A stretch of DNA of 64,000 nucleotides from Nocardioides ginsengisegetis (GTDB taxonomy: Bacteria > Actinomycetota > Actinomycetes > Propionibacteriales > Nocardioidaceae): assembly GCF_014138045.1 (NCBI RefSeq), contig NZ_JACGXA010000001.1, forward strand, positions 1,175,501-1,239,500. Reading direction: 5' to 3'. Position numbers and translations under genes: made by a program. Under the pieces are notes generated by a model. It worked only from the letters and a program-made list of their open reading frames with translations. It did no database searches and was not told the origin of the DNA. Below, piece after piece: positions 37,218-45,801 of this stretch; positions within the stretch are counted from its first letter, which is position 1, and each line of letters opens with the position of its first letter.

Positions 37218-37883
37218 TCAGTCGACGTACCGCCACTGCCCCTCGGAGACCACCTCGACCGTGCCGTCGACGACCGACACGGCGCTGTCGTCGCAGAGGG
37301 CGTACGCCGGGTTGTCGATCGTGGCTGCCCAGCGCTCGAACTCGGCGGCGTCGTTGCCGGGCATCATCGGGTGCTCGAAGTGGGGGAAGATCGAGAAGTC
37401 CACGAGGCCGAGCGTCTCGTCGCTCTCGCCGCCGTCCCAGGCCCGGAAGTCCTCCCCGATGCGCGGGGCCGCCACCATGCTGCCGGCGCTCATGCCGACC
37501 CAGACGGTGTCGGTCAGCTCGGGCAGCAGGTCAACGAACCCGGACTCCCGCATCCAGTGCGCCAGGTAGACCGCCTCGCCGCCCGAGAACAGCAGCACGT
37601 CGGTCGCGCGCACCAGCGGCTCCCACGCGTCGCGGGGGATGCTCGGCAGCGCGGTCAGCTCCAGCAGCCCGACGGACTTCCACCCCAGCTCGACCTGCGG
37701 CTGCGCGGACCTCCCGGCCACGAAGTTCCAGACGTTCAGGCCGGGCCCGGCGTTCCTGTGCCCGTACATCGCCGTCGGGATCGCCAGCGCCGTGCACTCC
37801 TCGATCGGCTTGTCGAGCAGGCCGACCAGGGCCTGGTGGATGGTGGGGTTGGAGACGCCCCCGGACGTCAGCAGCAGTTTCAT
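37218..37883 (-). CDS. Peptidase E-like (S51 family) protein
   Basis: A 221-residue class I glutamine amidotransferase-like serine peptidase. The nucleophile is in VWVGMSAGSMVAAP, in the elbow context of peptidase E, which cleaves N-terminal Asp dipeptides. A possible active-site His lies in FSIFPHFEHPMMPG. Start MKLLLTSGGVSNP is typical. Convergent with the RNB gene and divergent from arr with 32 bp between starts, so their promoters overlap. Confidence 0.88.
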   Translation of the reverse strand: MKLLLTSGGVSNPTIHQALVGLLDKPIEECTALAIPTAMYGHRNAGPGLNVWNFVAGRSAQPQVELGWKSVGLLELTALPSIPRDAWEPLVRATDVLLFSGGEAVYLAHWMRESGFVDLLPELTDTVWVGMSAGSMVAAPRIGEDFRAWDGGESDETLGLVDFSIFPHFEHPMMPGNDAAEFERWAATIDNPAYALCDDSAVSVVDGTVEVVSEGQWRYVD

Positions 37884-37915
37884 GACAGGGGAGGCTACTC
37901 ACGTAGGCTCTGCGC

Positions 37916-38323
37916 GTGAGCGACGTGCTGGACGAGGGCCCGTTCTTCCACGGCACGAAGGCAGACCTGCGGGTGGGTGATCTCCTCACGGCGGGCTTCC
38001 GGTCGAACTACCGGCCCGAGATCGTGATGAACCACATCTACTTCACCGCGCTGCGTGACGGCGCCGGGCTGGCTGCCGAGCTCGCCGCGGGCGAGGGCGA
38101 ACCGCGCGTGTACGCCGTGGAGCCGACCGGAGCGTTCGAGAACGACCCGAACGTGACCGACAAGAAGTTCCCCGGCAACCCCACCCGGTCCTACCGCAGC
38201 AGCGAGCCGCTCCGGGTCGTCGGCGAGGTCACCGACTGGACGAGGCTGACTCCCGAGGCGCTCCAGGCCTGGCGCGACCGGCTGGCGGTCCTCGAGGCAG
38301 AGCGCGCCGAGATCATCAACTGA
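37916..38323 (+). CDS. arr: NAD+-rifampin ADP-ribosyltransferase
   Basis: A 135-residue Arr enzyme that inactivates rifamycins by ADP-ribosylation at the C23 hydroxyl. The sequence carries the family core: FFHGTKADLRVGDLLTAGF, SNYRPEIVMNHIYFTA and DPNVTDKKFPGNPTRSYRS. Length equals known Arr proteins (about 140). GTG start. Arr homologues are frequent in environmental actinobacteria, so presence does not by itself mean acquired resistance. It is followed after 86 bp by a TetR-glycosyltransferase pair that could also act on antibiotics. Confidence 0.95.
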   Translation: MSDVLDEGPFFHGTKADLRVGDLLTAGFRSNYRPEIVMNHIYFTALRDGAGLAAELAAGEGEPRVYAVEPTGAFENDPNVTDKKFPGNPTRSYRSSEPLRVVGEVTDWTRLTPEALQAWRDRLAVLEAERAEIIN

Positions 38324-38369
38324 TCCGTGGGGTCCATGGGGCGCCGCCGGCAACATTTCGTGTGAATGA

Positions 38370-38409
38370 CCATTGACTTCGAAACAGTTCAGTGTGACTG
38401 TCAATTGAC
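38370..38409 (+). promoter_or_regulatory. Promoter/operator region of the tetR-glycosyltransferase pair
   Basis: A perfect palindrome GTCAATTGAC (38400-38409) abuts the ATG at 38410. Upstream, ATTGAC (38372-38377) forms a wider inverted repeat with GTCAAT, and TTGACT could be a -35 box. The segment is AT-richer than its surroundings. Likely TetR autoregulatory site. Confidence 0.5.
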
Positions 38410-39003
38410 ATGAAAACAACACGCACCTACACGATGGGTGCACGCGCCGAGGCCGTCGCCGAGACCCGACGTCGGATCATCGACGCGCTGTTCGACCTCG
38501 GTCGCGAGCGGATGTTTCCCGACATCTCGCTGGAGGACGTGGCCGACGCAGCCGGCGTCAGCGTCCAGACCATCCTCCGGCACTTCAAGAGTCGTGCCGG
38601 ACTCGCCGAAGCGACCATGGACCACGCGATCACCACGGTGACCGAGGAACGCCACGCGCCCGTCGGTGACGTCGACGCGGCGGTCGCTGTGATCATCGGA
38701 CACTACGAGGACCGGGGACACACGGCGCTCATGATGCTCGCCCAGGAGTCGTCGGACCCGCAGGTCGCCGAGCTGACCCGTCGCGGACGGGCCATGCACC
38801 GCACCTGGGTGAGGGAGGTGTTCGCACCGTTCGTCGGCCCACGCGACCCACTCATCGACCTGCTCGTCGTCGCGACGGACGTCTACACCTGGAAGCTGCT
38901 GCGCCTCGACCGCCGCTACTCGCGAACGCGCACCGAACGTCTCATGCATCGGATGGTGACCTCCCTTCTCGAGGGGTCCGGACTTGAAGGAGAACCGTCA
39001 TGA
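38410..39003 (+). CDS. TetR-family transcriptional regulator
   Basis: A 197-residue regulator. The N-terminal HTH spans residues about 18-65: RRRIIDALFDLGRERMFPDI and LEDVADAAGVSVQTILRHFK, followed by the usual helix-four Gly/Phe context. The C-terminal ligand domain is all helical. Its stop overlaps the glycosyltransferase start (ATGA), so the two are coupled and the regulator probably controls this pair through the palindrome at its start codon. Local base composition is somewhat lower in GC than neighbouring core genes, consistent with transfer. Confidence 0.91.
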   Translation: MKTTRTYTMGARAEAVAETRRRIIDALFDLGRERMFPDISLEDVADAAGVSVQTILRHFKSRAGLAEATMDHAITTVTEERHAPVGDVDAAVAVIIGHYEDRGHTALMMLAQESSDPQVAELTRRGRAMHRTWVREVFAPFVGPRDPLIDLLVVATDVYTWKLLRLDRRYSRTRTERLMHRMVTSLLEGSGLEGEPS

Positions 39004-40094
39004 ACGTCCTGTTCGTCACGTGGGACGGAGGCGGCAACGTTCCGCCCGCACTCGGCATCGCCGCCGAGCTGCAGCAGCGGGGCCACCGCGTCCGAGTGAT
39101 GGGGCACCCGGTCCAGCACGCGCAGGTGACGGGGATGGGGCTCGACTTCACTGCGTTCGACACCGCCCGGCCCTTTGCCGCGACCGACAACAGCACCCCG
39201 ATCGACTACGTCGGCGTGTTCGGAGACCGCGGGATGGGGCGCGACGTCGTCGAAGAGCTGCGGCGCGAGCCAGCCGGTCTGGTGGTCATCGACTGCATCC
39301 TGTTCGGGGCGATGCAGTCGGTCGCGACCGCCGGAGTGCCCTACGTCGTGCTCGAGCACATGTACGACGCCTACCTGGTCCGCCGGTGGCTGCGGGGCCC
39401 CATGGGCGTCGGCATGGCCCTCAAGCGAATCCCCGCGCGCAGGCTTCTGAGCGCCGCGGCGGCGCGGTTGGTGGCGTGCAGCGCGGAGCTCGATCCAGCC
39501 GGTGTCGGCCCGCAGGCTGACAACGTGCACTACACGGGACCCGTGGTGGTGGGTGTGCCGGCGGCGCCCAGCGAGCCGACCGTGCTCGTCAGTCTCAGCA
39601 CCGTCAACTTCCCGGGTCAGGCTCGAGCGATGCAGAACATCCTCGACGCGCTCGGCCTGCTCGAGGTCCGGGGCATGGCCACCGTGGGTCCTTCGATCGG
39701 GATGGAGAGCCTGACCGCTCCACCGAACGTCGAGCTCCGCGGCTTCGTCCCCCACGCGGAGCTGTTGCCGACGGTGTCGATGGTGATCGGTCACGGTGGC
39801 CACGCGACCACGATGGCTGCCCTCGCCCACGACCTCCCGGTGCTGGTGATGCCCATGCACCCGATGCTGGACCAGAAAATGGTCGGGCAGTCGCTGGTCG
39901 ACGCCGGCGCTGGCCGGCTCCTGTCCAAGAAGGCCAAGCCCGACGCGATCGCGGCGGTGGTGACTGAGCTGATGGGCAGCGGTCCGCATCGGGCTGCTGT
40001 CGCTCGGTTGGGCGCCCACCTCCGCGCCACATCCGGTGCCTGCGCCGGCGCCGATCTGGTCGAATCGGTCAGCGCCAGTCGGACCCCCGCCTGA
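39000..40094 (+). CDS. Glycosyltransferase, GT1/MGT-like
   Basis: A 364-residue GT-B fold glycosyltransferase similar to macrolide/flavonoid glycosyltransferases. The N-terminal acceptor domain starts FVTWDGGGNVPPALGIAAEL. The donor-binding C-terminal motif is VIGHGGHATTMAALAHDLPV, with PMHPMLDQKMVGQSL for the nucleotide sugar. It probably transfers a hexose to a small hydrophobic compound. Coupled to a TetR regulator and near arr, it could be a drug-inactivating enzyme (rifamycins are glycosylated by related enzymes in actinomycetes), but the acceptor is not known. Confidence 0.9.
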   Translation: MNVLFVTWDGGGNVPPALGIAAELQQRGHRVRVMGHPVQHAQVTGMGLDFTAFDTARPFAATDNSTPIDYVGVFGDRGMGRDVVEELRREPAGLVVIDCILFGAMQSVATAGVPYVVLEHMYDAYLVRRWLRGPMGVGMALKRIPARRLLSAAAARLVACSAELDPAGVGPQADNVHYTGPVVVGVPAAPSEPTVLVSLSTVNFPGQARAMQNILDALGLLEVRGMATVGPSIGMESLTAPPNVELRGFVPHAELLPTVSMVIGHGGHATTMAALAHDLPVLVMPMHPMLDQKMVGQSLVDAGAGRLLSKKAKPDAIAAVVTELMGSGPHRAAVARLGAHLRATSGACAGADLVESVSASRTPA

Positions 40095-40148
40095 GTCTCA
40101 CGGCCGGGCACGAGCCACATGACCGTGGTGAGCCACCCCGGTGCGGAC

Positions 40149-40557
40149 GGGCTGGCCTGTAGGCCGGGTTCTGTCCCCGGGACCCTCACGGGTCACCGGG
40201 GGGCGACCATCCATCTACGACGACCGTTGCCGGCCGCCTCCAGCGATCTACCCGCGCACTCGGGCGAGCAGCCCTCGGTCGTGCGCGCGTCCGGTGCAAG
40301 CACCGGACTTCTTGATCTTGCTCCAGGTGGGGTTTGCCGAGCCGCCCCGGTCACCCGGGGCGCTGGTGGTCTCTTACGCCACCGTTTCACCCTTACCTCC
40401 CGGCCTCGCCGAAACGAGAGCCGGGCGGCGGTCTGTTCTCTGTGGCACTTTCCCGCGAGTCACCTCGGGTGGGTGTTACCCACCACCTTGCCCTGTGGAG
40501 CCCGGACCTTCCTCGCCCCCGACCCGAAGGTCGGGGCCGCGGTCGCCCGGCCAGCCC
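40149..40557 (-). ncRNA. rnpB: RNase P RNA, bacterial class A
   Basis: Catalytic RNA of RNase P on the minus strand. P1 ends are GGGCTGGCC (5') and GGCCAGCCC (3'). The conserved 5' core GAGGAAGGTCCGGGCTCCAC, the motif CACAGAGAACAGACCG and the 3' segment AGAACCCGGCCTACAGGCC are all present, with GC-rich helices typical of actinobacteria. Length about 409 nt. It lies between the convergent glycosyltransferase and the upstream side of the transglutaminase gene. Confidence 0.95.
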
Positions 40558-40584
40558 ATCCGCAGGGAGCAGCGTACCCGCGGA

Positions 40585-41424
40585 TCAGCCGAGCCGCGTC
40601 ACCTCGACCTCCACCGACATGGTGGAGGTGCTGGAGCCGGAGTAGATGCCGCTGAGCGGCTTGACGTCCTGGTAGTCGCGGCCAGTGGCGAGGACGACGT
40701 ACCGGTCGCAGGGCTCGTGGTCGTTGGTCGGGTCGAAGGGGTGCCAGCCGTTGTCCCACCACTCCACCCAGGCGTGGGACTCCCCGTGGACGGTCTCGCC
40801 GATGGTCGGCTGGGGGTGCGGGTGGAAGTAGCCGGAGACGTAGCGGGCCGGGATCCGCATCTGGCGGAGCCCGCCGATGACGAGGTGGACCATGTCCTGG
40901 CAGACGCCGGCGCGCTGCTCCCACGCCTCCGCGGCACGGGTGTGCACGTCGGTGGCGCCGGGGATGTACTCGACCTCGTCGTTGACAAGCGCGCACAGCC
41001 GGCGAGCGGCCAGGCCGGGCAGCTCGGACGCGGCCCGGATGGCGTCCACCCGCTCGGCCAGGTCGGCCGGGGGAGCGACGGTCTCGGGGAGGGTGAGGTA
41101 CTCCGTCCAGCGGTCCGACACCTCCGGTCCGGTGAGCCCCTCCCAGCTGATCGACGGCTTGGGCGTCGGGGGCCGGTTGGTCTGCACGGTGCACGTCGCG
41201 GTGACCGTCATCGCCTCGTGCGGGTCGAGCACCTCGAAGGCCGTCACGGCGGTGCCGAAGTAGTCGCGGTACTCGTAGGTCCACGGCTTCGGCGTCACCT
41301 CCAGGCGCGTGTGCACGGCGATCTGCTCGGGCGTGGTCTGCGGAGTCATCCGCGCCTGGTTGTACGACGCGACCGCCTTGCCGTCGTACTCGTAGCGCGT
41401 CTGGTGCACGACCCTCAGCTGCAT
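40585..41424 (-). CDS. Transglutaminase-like cysteine protease-fold protein
   Basis: A 279-residue protein with an N-terminal beta domain (VVHQTRYEYDGKAVASYNQA) and a transglutaminase core. The catalytic triad is Cys in RAGVCQDMVHLVIG, His in GESHAWVEWW and Asp in HPFDPTNDHEP. It is the third gene of a minus-strand trio with alpha-E and circularly permuted ATP-grasp proteins, a linkage seen across bacteria and predicted to make or process a modified peptide. The substrate is unknown. Confidence 0.92.
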   Translation of the reverse strand: MQLRVVHQTRYEYDGKAVASYNQARMTPQTTPEQIAVHTRLEVTPKPWTYEYRDYFGTAVTAFEVLDPHEAMTVTATCTVQTNRPPTPKPSISWEGLTGPEVSDRWTEYLTLPETVAPPADLAERVDAIRAASELPGLAARRLCALVNDEVEYIPGATDVHTRAAEAWEQRAGVCQDMVHLVIGGLRQMRIPARYVSGYFHPHPQPTIGETVHGESHAWVEWWDNGWHPFDPTNDHEPCDRYVVLATGRDYQDVKPLSGIYSGSSTSTMSVEVEVTRLG

Positions 41425-41455
41425 GGCTTGCCCCCTTCCCGTTCGCTGCGCTCAC

Positions 41456-42388
41456 TCATGCCAGCACCCCCTGCCAGGTCAGGGCCTCGGCGCCGGCGAA
41501 GTAGCGGCGCGTGACGGCTTCGGTCGCCAGGGCGCAGGTGCGCTGCAGGCGTTCCATCTCGTTGGGCAGGTCGGCCATCACGTCGGACAGCGAGCGGTAC
41601 TCCAGCTCGGCACGCATCCGGCCGAGCAGCCGCTGCGCCTCGTTCTGGAAACCGGCCCGTTGGCCGGCGGACTCCAGGTTGTCCAGGCACTGCTCGGCCC
41701 GGCTCAGCGCGAAGACCACCGAGCGCGGGAAGAGCCGGTCGAGAAGCAGGAACTCCGCCGCCCCGCGCTCGGTCTCGAGCCCGCGGTAGGTGCGCAGGAA
41801 GGCCTCGTAGGCGCCGCACGCTCGCAGCGTGCTGGTCCACGGGGCGCCGGTGTTGGCCGACATCGCGGCGGTCGCGACCAGCCGCGAGGTCATGTCGGTG
41901 CGCTCCACGCAGCGACCAAGCACCAGGAAGTGCCAGCCCTCGTCGCGGGTCATCGTGGCGTCGGCGGTGCCGTTGATCAGCGCGGCCCGCTCGCGGACCC
42001 ACTGGAAGATCGCCGGCGCCCGCATCGTGTGGAAGTGCCCCGAGGGGATGGCGCGGTACGTCGTGTTGATGGCCTCCCACATCGGCACCGACAGCGTCTC
42101 GCGGGCCCGACGGGCGCTCTCGCGGGCGGCCCCGAGCGCCGCGGCCATCGAGACCGGCGACGACGGGTCGTAGGCCAGCATGTCGAGCACCAGCCCGAGG
42201 TCGGGCGTCTGCTCCGGCTCGCCCTCGACGCCCATGATCGACAGCAGCGCCCGGCAGGTGCTCTCCTCCTCGATCGTGGCGTCCTCCAGGACCAGCTGCG
42301 TCTGCACGTCGAGGATGCGGGCGGTGTCCTCCGCGCGCTCGACGTAGCGGCCGATCCAGAACATCGACTCCGCGATCCGGCTCAGCAC
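41456..42388 (-). CDS. Alpha-E domain protein (DUF403)
   Basis: A 310-residue all-helical protein. The N-terminus LSRIAESMFWIGRYVERAEDTARILDVQ is diagnostic; the motif recurs as WHFLVLGRCVERTDMTSRLV, showing internal duplication. Function is unknown, but the family is genetically tied to the CP-type ATP-grasp gene upstream and the transglutaminase downstream. GTG 42388 overlaps the preceding stop by 7 bp, so translation is coupled. Confidence 0.91.
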   Translation of the reverse strand: MLSRIAESMFWIGRYVERAEDTARILDVQTQLVLEDATIEEESTCRALLSIMGVEGEPEQTPDLGLVLDMLAYDPSSPVSMAAALGAARESARRARETLSVPMWEAINTTYRAIPSGHFHTMRAPAIFQWVRERAALINGTADATMTRDEGWHFLVLGRCVERTDMTSRLVATAAMSANTGAPWTSTLRACGAYEAFLRTYRGLETERGAAEFLLLDRLFPRSVVFALSRAEQCLDNLESAGQRAGFQNEAQRLLGRMRAELEYRSLSDVMADLPNEMERLQRTCALATEAVTRRYFAGAEALTWQGVLA

Positions 42389-43980
42389 GACGCCCCCTGC
42401 TGCTGCTGTTGCTGCTGCTCGAGCTGTCCGGTGCGGTCGCTCAGCGCCGGGCCGGCAGGTGCCGGGACCAGCTCGGGCGGGACGGGTGGCGGCGGTGGCT
42501 CGGCCTCGGCCGCCGGACCGGAGCCGTTGACGGTGAGCATCTCCTGGGTCGGCCCCGCCAGCACCCAGGTGTCCTTGGAGCCGCCGCCGCGGGAGGAGTT
42601 GACGATCAGCTCGCCCTCGGCGAGCGCGACCCGGGTCAGGCCTCCGGGCAGCACCCACACCCGGTTGCCGTCATTGACGGCGAACGGCCGCAGGTCGACG
42701 TGGCGCGGCCCGAGCCGGCCGTCGACGAACGTCGGCACGGTGGACAGCTGCACCACCGGCTGGGCGATCCAGGACCGCGGGTCGTCGAGGACCTTGACCC
42801 GCAGCTCGTCGAGCTCCGGCTTCGTGGCGCGGGGGCCGATCACGATGCCCTTGCCGCCGGAGCCGTCGACCGGCTTGAGGACCAGCTCGTCGAGCCGGTC
42901 GAGCACCTCCTCGCGGGCCTCGTCGTCGCCGAGCCGCCAGGTGTCGACGTTCTTGAGGACGGGCTCCTCGTTGAGGTAGTAGCGGATCAGGTCGGGCAGG
43001 TAGGTGTAGACGAGCTTGTCGTCGGCGACGCCGTTGCCGACGGCGTTGGCCAGCGTCACGTTGCCGGCCCGGGCGGCGTCGAGCATGCCGGGGCAGCCGA
43101 GCACCGAGTCGGCCCGGAAGTGCACCGGGTCGAGGAACTCGTCGTCGATGCGGCGGTAGATCACGTGCACGGGCTCGAGGCCGCCGGTGGTCCGCATCAT
43201 CACGCGGCCGCGGCGACACTCCAGGTCGCGGCCCTCGACGAGCTCGACGCCCATCGTGCGCGCGAGCAGGGCGTGCTCGAAGTAGGCGCCGTTGTAGACG
43301 CCCGGCGTGAGCACGACGACGGTCGGGTCGGTGACGCCGGCCGGGGCCGCGGCGCGCAGCGCGGCCAGCAGCCGCTGCGGGTAGCCCGCGACCGGCCGGA
43401 TCCGGTGCTCGGCGATCGTCTCGGGCAGCGCCGCGGAGATCGCGCGCCGGTTGGTCATCACGTAGGAGACCCCGGAGGGCACCCGCACGTTGTCCTCGAG
43501 CACCCGGAACTCCCCCTGGTTGTCGCGGATCAGGTCGATGCCCGAGACGTGCACCCGCACCCCGTTGGGCGGCCGGACGTTGGCGGCCTCGCGGTGGTAG
43601 TGCGACGACGTCGCGATCACCTCGCGGGGGATGACGCCGTCGCTGAAGACCTGCCCGGCGTCGTACACGTCGGCGAGGAAGGCCTCGAGCGTCCGGACCC
43701 GCTGCTGCACGCCCCGCTCGATGGTCGACCACGTGTCCATCTCGATGACGCGCGGCAGGATGTCGAGCGGGAAGGCCCGCTCCTCGCCGCCGATGTCGAA
43801 GGTGACGCCCTGGTCGAGGTAGCTGGCCTGCAGCGCCTCGACCCGTCCCACCAGGTCGGGGGTGGTCATCGGCTGCAGCGAGTGGCGCAGCCGGAGGTAC
43901 GGCGACCTGAGCGCGTCGCCGTCGAACATCTCGTCGTACGCCGGGCCCGGGGCCCCGTAACCCTCGAACATCGCGTTCAT
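42382..43980 (-). CDS. Circularly permuted type 2 ATP-grasp protein
   Basis: A 532-residue predicted amide ligase with permuted ATP-grasp order (former DUF404/DUF407). Notable segments are SYLDQGVTFDIGGEERAFPL, IPREVIATSSHYHREAANV and the ATP-binding loop LVLKPVDGSGGKGIVIGPRA. Family prediction is that it forms peptide bonds in an uncharacterised peptide or tag, acting with the alpha-E and transglutaminase partners. The C-terminal 50 residues are low complexity: Pro-rich, then seven consecutive Gln, ending GASC. That tail lies in a CAG/CTG-rich stretch near 42393-42420 and may vary in length. Confidence 0.92.
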   Translation of the reverse strand: MNAMFEGYGAPGPAYDEMFDGDALRSPYLRLRHSLQPMTTPDLVGRVEALQASYLDQGVTFDIGGEERAFPLDILPRVIEMDTWSTIERGVQQRVRTLEAFLADVYDAGQVFSDGVIPREVIATSSHYHREAANVRPPNGVRVHVSGIDLIRDNQGEFRVLEDNVRVPSGVSYVMTNRRAISAALPETIAEHRIRPVAGYPQRLLAALRAAAPAGVTDPTVVVLTPGVYNGAYFEHALLARTMGVELVEGRDLECRRGRVMMRTTGGLEPVHVIYRRIDDEFLDPVHFRADSVLGCPGMLDAARAGNVTLANAVGNGVADDKLVYTYLPDLIRYYLNEEPVLKNVDTWRLGDDEAREEVLDRLDELVLKPVDGSGGKGIVIGPRATKPELDELRVKVLDDPRSWIAQPVVQLSTVPTFVDGRLGPRHVDLRPFAVNDGNRVWVLPGGLTRVALAEGELIVNSSRGGGSKDTWVLAGPTQEMLTVNGSGPAAEAEPPPPPVPPELVPAPAGPALSDRTGQLEQQQQQQQGASC

Positions 43981-44056
43981 GGCCCGACCCTACAAAGAAC
44001 GCGTTGCAGGCGTGTGTCGCGCGAGGGCTGGGTGCCTCGAGTGACCTCGGGTGGCC

Positions 44057-44905
44057 TCAGGGGTTGGTGAGGACCTCCGCGCCGTCGGCGGTGACGAGCA
44101 GCGTGTGCTCGAACTGCGCCGAGCGGCGCTGGTCGCGGGTCACGACCGTCCAGTCGTCGTCCCACATGACCCACTCGTGGGTGCCGAGGTTGAGCATCGG
44201 CTCGATCGTGAAGGTCATGCCGACCTCGATCAGGGTGTCGTAGGCCGCCTCGTCGTAGTGGGGCACGATCAGGCCGCTGTGGAAGTGGGTGCCGATGCCG
44301 TGACCGGTGAAGTCGCGGACCACGCCGTAGCCGAAGCGGGCGGCGTAGGACTCGATGACGCGGCCGATCACGTTGATCCGGCGGCCGGGCTTCACCGCCT
44401 TGATGCCGCGCTCCAGAGCCTCGCGGGTGCGCTCGACCAGCAGCCGCGACTCCTCGTCGACGTCGCCGGCGAGGAACGTGGCGTTGGTGTCGCCGTGCAC
44501 GCCGTCGAGGTAGGCGGTGATGTCGATGTTGACGATGTCGCCGTCCTCGACCCGCCGGCTGTCGGGGATGCCGTGGCAGATGACCTCGTTGACGCTCGAG
44601 CACAGCGACTTGGGGAAGCCCCGGTAGCCCAGCGTCGACGGGTAGGCGCCGTGGTCGCAGAGGAACTCGTGGCCGATCCGGTCCAGCTCGTCGGTCGTCA
44701 CGCCCGGCGCCACGGCCGCACCCACCAGCTCACGGGCCTGGGCTGCCAGCCGGCCGGCCGCCCGCATCTTCTCGATGGTCTCGGCGTCCTTGACCTCGGT
44801 GCCGGTGAACGGAGCGGGCTTTGGCCGGTCGACGTACTCGGGTCGGGGGATGTGCGCCGGCACGGGTCGGCGCGGGGAGATCGTTGCGGGGGCCACGGGA
44901 GTCAC
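44057..44905 (-). CDS. map: Methionine aminopeptidase, type I
   Basis: A 282-residue metalloprotease removing N-terminal Met. Metal ligands are visible: two Asp in [20 protein letters not shown], His in [10 protein letters not shown], Glu in MTFTIEPML and Glu in [11 protein letters not shown] ~40-residue N-terminal extension rich in Pro ([20 protein letters not shown]) precedes the catalytic fold, as in the MetAP1c type of mycobacteria, where it carries a PxxP motif and may mediate ribosome contact. Divergent from a small membrane protein. Confidence 0.95.
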   Translation of the reverse strand: MTPVAPATISPRRPVPAHIPRPEYVDRPKPAPFTGTEVKDAETIEKMRAAGRLAAQARELVGAAVAPGVTTDELDRIGHEFLCDHGAYPSTLGYRGFPKSLCSSVNEVICHGIPDSRRVEDGDIVNIDITAYLDGVHGDTNATFLAGDVDEESRLLVERTREALERGIKAVKPGRRINVIGRVIESYAARFGYGVVRDFTGHGIGTHFHSGLIVPHYDEAAYDTLIEVGMTFTIEPMLNLGTHEWVMWDDDWTVVTRDQRRSAQFEHTLLVTADGAEVLTNP

Positions 44906-44931
44906 GTCGGACGAGTGTAGTTTCCGCAGGT

Positions 44932-45213
44932 ATGAGCAAGCCCAGCCGGCGCAACCGCAACGCCACGTCGCCCTGGCCGTTCGTCGGGATGGCCGGGATG
45001 GCCTGCGCGTTCTTCCTGTACGCCGCCAGCGGGCTCGTCGCGCCGTGGTGGGCCGTCGTGCTCCTGCTCGCGGCCTGGCTGGTGCTGCTGCTCGTCTGCG
45101 CCGTCTGGTGGACGGCCCACCCGAGGTGGGTGCCGTGGGTGCCGGTGTTCGCGGTGGTGCTGTGGTTCGGGCTGCTGACCGCCGGCGGCGCCTGGCTCGG
45201 GTGGACCGCCTGA
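44932..45213 (+). CDS. Small membrane protein, three spans
   Basis: A 93-residue protein starting [10 protein letters not shown], a basic cytosolic tail, followed by three hydrophobic segments ([62 protein letters not shown]). No family is recognised. Start ATG 44932 is 27 bp from the divergent map start. The stop is adjacent to the convergent AMIN-like gene. Confidence 0.75.
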   Translation: MSKPSRRNRNATSPWPFVGMAGMACAFFLYAASGLVAPWWAVVLLLAAWLVLLLVCAVWWTAHPRWVPWVPVFAVVLWFGLLTAGGAWLGWTA

Positions 45214-45214
45214 C

Positions 45215-45733
45215 TCACGGGTGCTGGAAGTCGATCACCAGTCGCTGGGGGTCGTGCAGCTTGAAGACGCGGTAGGGCGCCCGGTGGGTCAGGGCGAAGC
45301 CGAAGCTGACGTAGCCCTCGAAGTCGCCGGTGAACGCCAGGGCCTTGAGGGTCTCGAAGTGCGGCCGGGCGATGGCGGGGCCGTCGTAGACGTCGTTGCC
45401 GTCGTTGTCGTGGGCCTGCGCGGGCGTCAGGACCAGGTGGATCCCCGAGCGGCCCTTGATCGGGACCGGAGCGCCGGAGCCGTCGTAGTGGAAGGTCTTG
45501 CCGTAGCGGGCGTGCCCGCCGGGGATGGCGCCGTCGATCTCGATGACGACCCGGTCGAAGGCGTCGTGGTGGGCGTAGCGGAGGTCGACGACCCGGGGCG
45601 ACTTCGCATCGGGGTTGGTCCAGGTCGTGGAGTGGTCGACCCAGTCGGGCAGCGCCGACGCGGGGGCCGGCATGCTGCCGGCGACCAGGGCCAGCGCGGG
45701 GAGCAGGGTGGCGAGGATGCGTCGTACTGTCAT
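45215..45733 (-). CDS. Secreted AMIN-like domain protein
   Basis: A 172-residue exported protein. The signal peptide is MTVRRILATLLPALALVAGS with probable cleavage after APASA. The mature part resembles the AMIN-like domain of actinobacterial secreted proteins: VVDLRYAHHDAFDRVVIEID, then YVSFGFALTHRAPYRVFKLH and RLVIDFQHP. AMIN domains bind peptidoglycan or envelope components in other proteins. It is encoded just downstream of a dehydrogenase-like secreted protein on the same strand (68 bp), so possibly cotranscribed. Confidence 0.85.
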   Translation of the reverse strand: MTVRRILATLLPALALVAGSMPAPASALPDWVDHSTTWTNPDAKSPRVVDLRYAHHDAFDRVVIEIDGAIPGGHARYGKTFHYDGSGAPVPIKGRSGIHLVLTPAQAHDNDGNDVYDGPAIARPHFETLKALAFTGDFEGYVSFGFALTHRAPYRVFKLHDPQRLVIDFQHP

Positions 45734-45801
45734 GGGGGTCTCCAGGGGTTGCGTTCCTGCTAGTGGGACGCGCCAGGGACCCGGCCGGTTGACGCGGAGC
45801 C

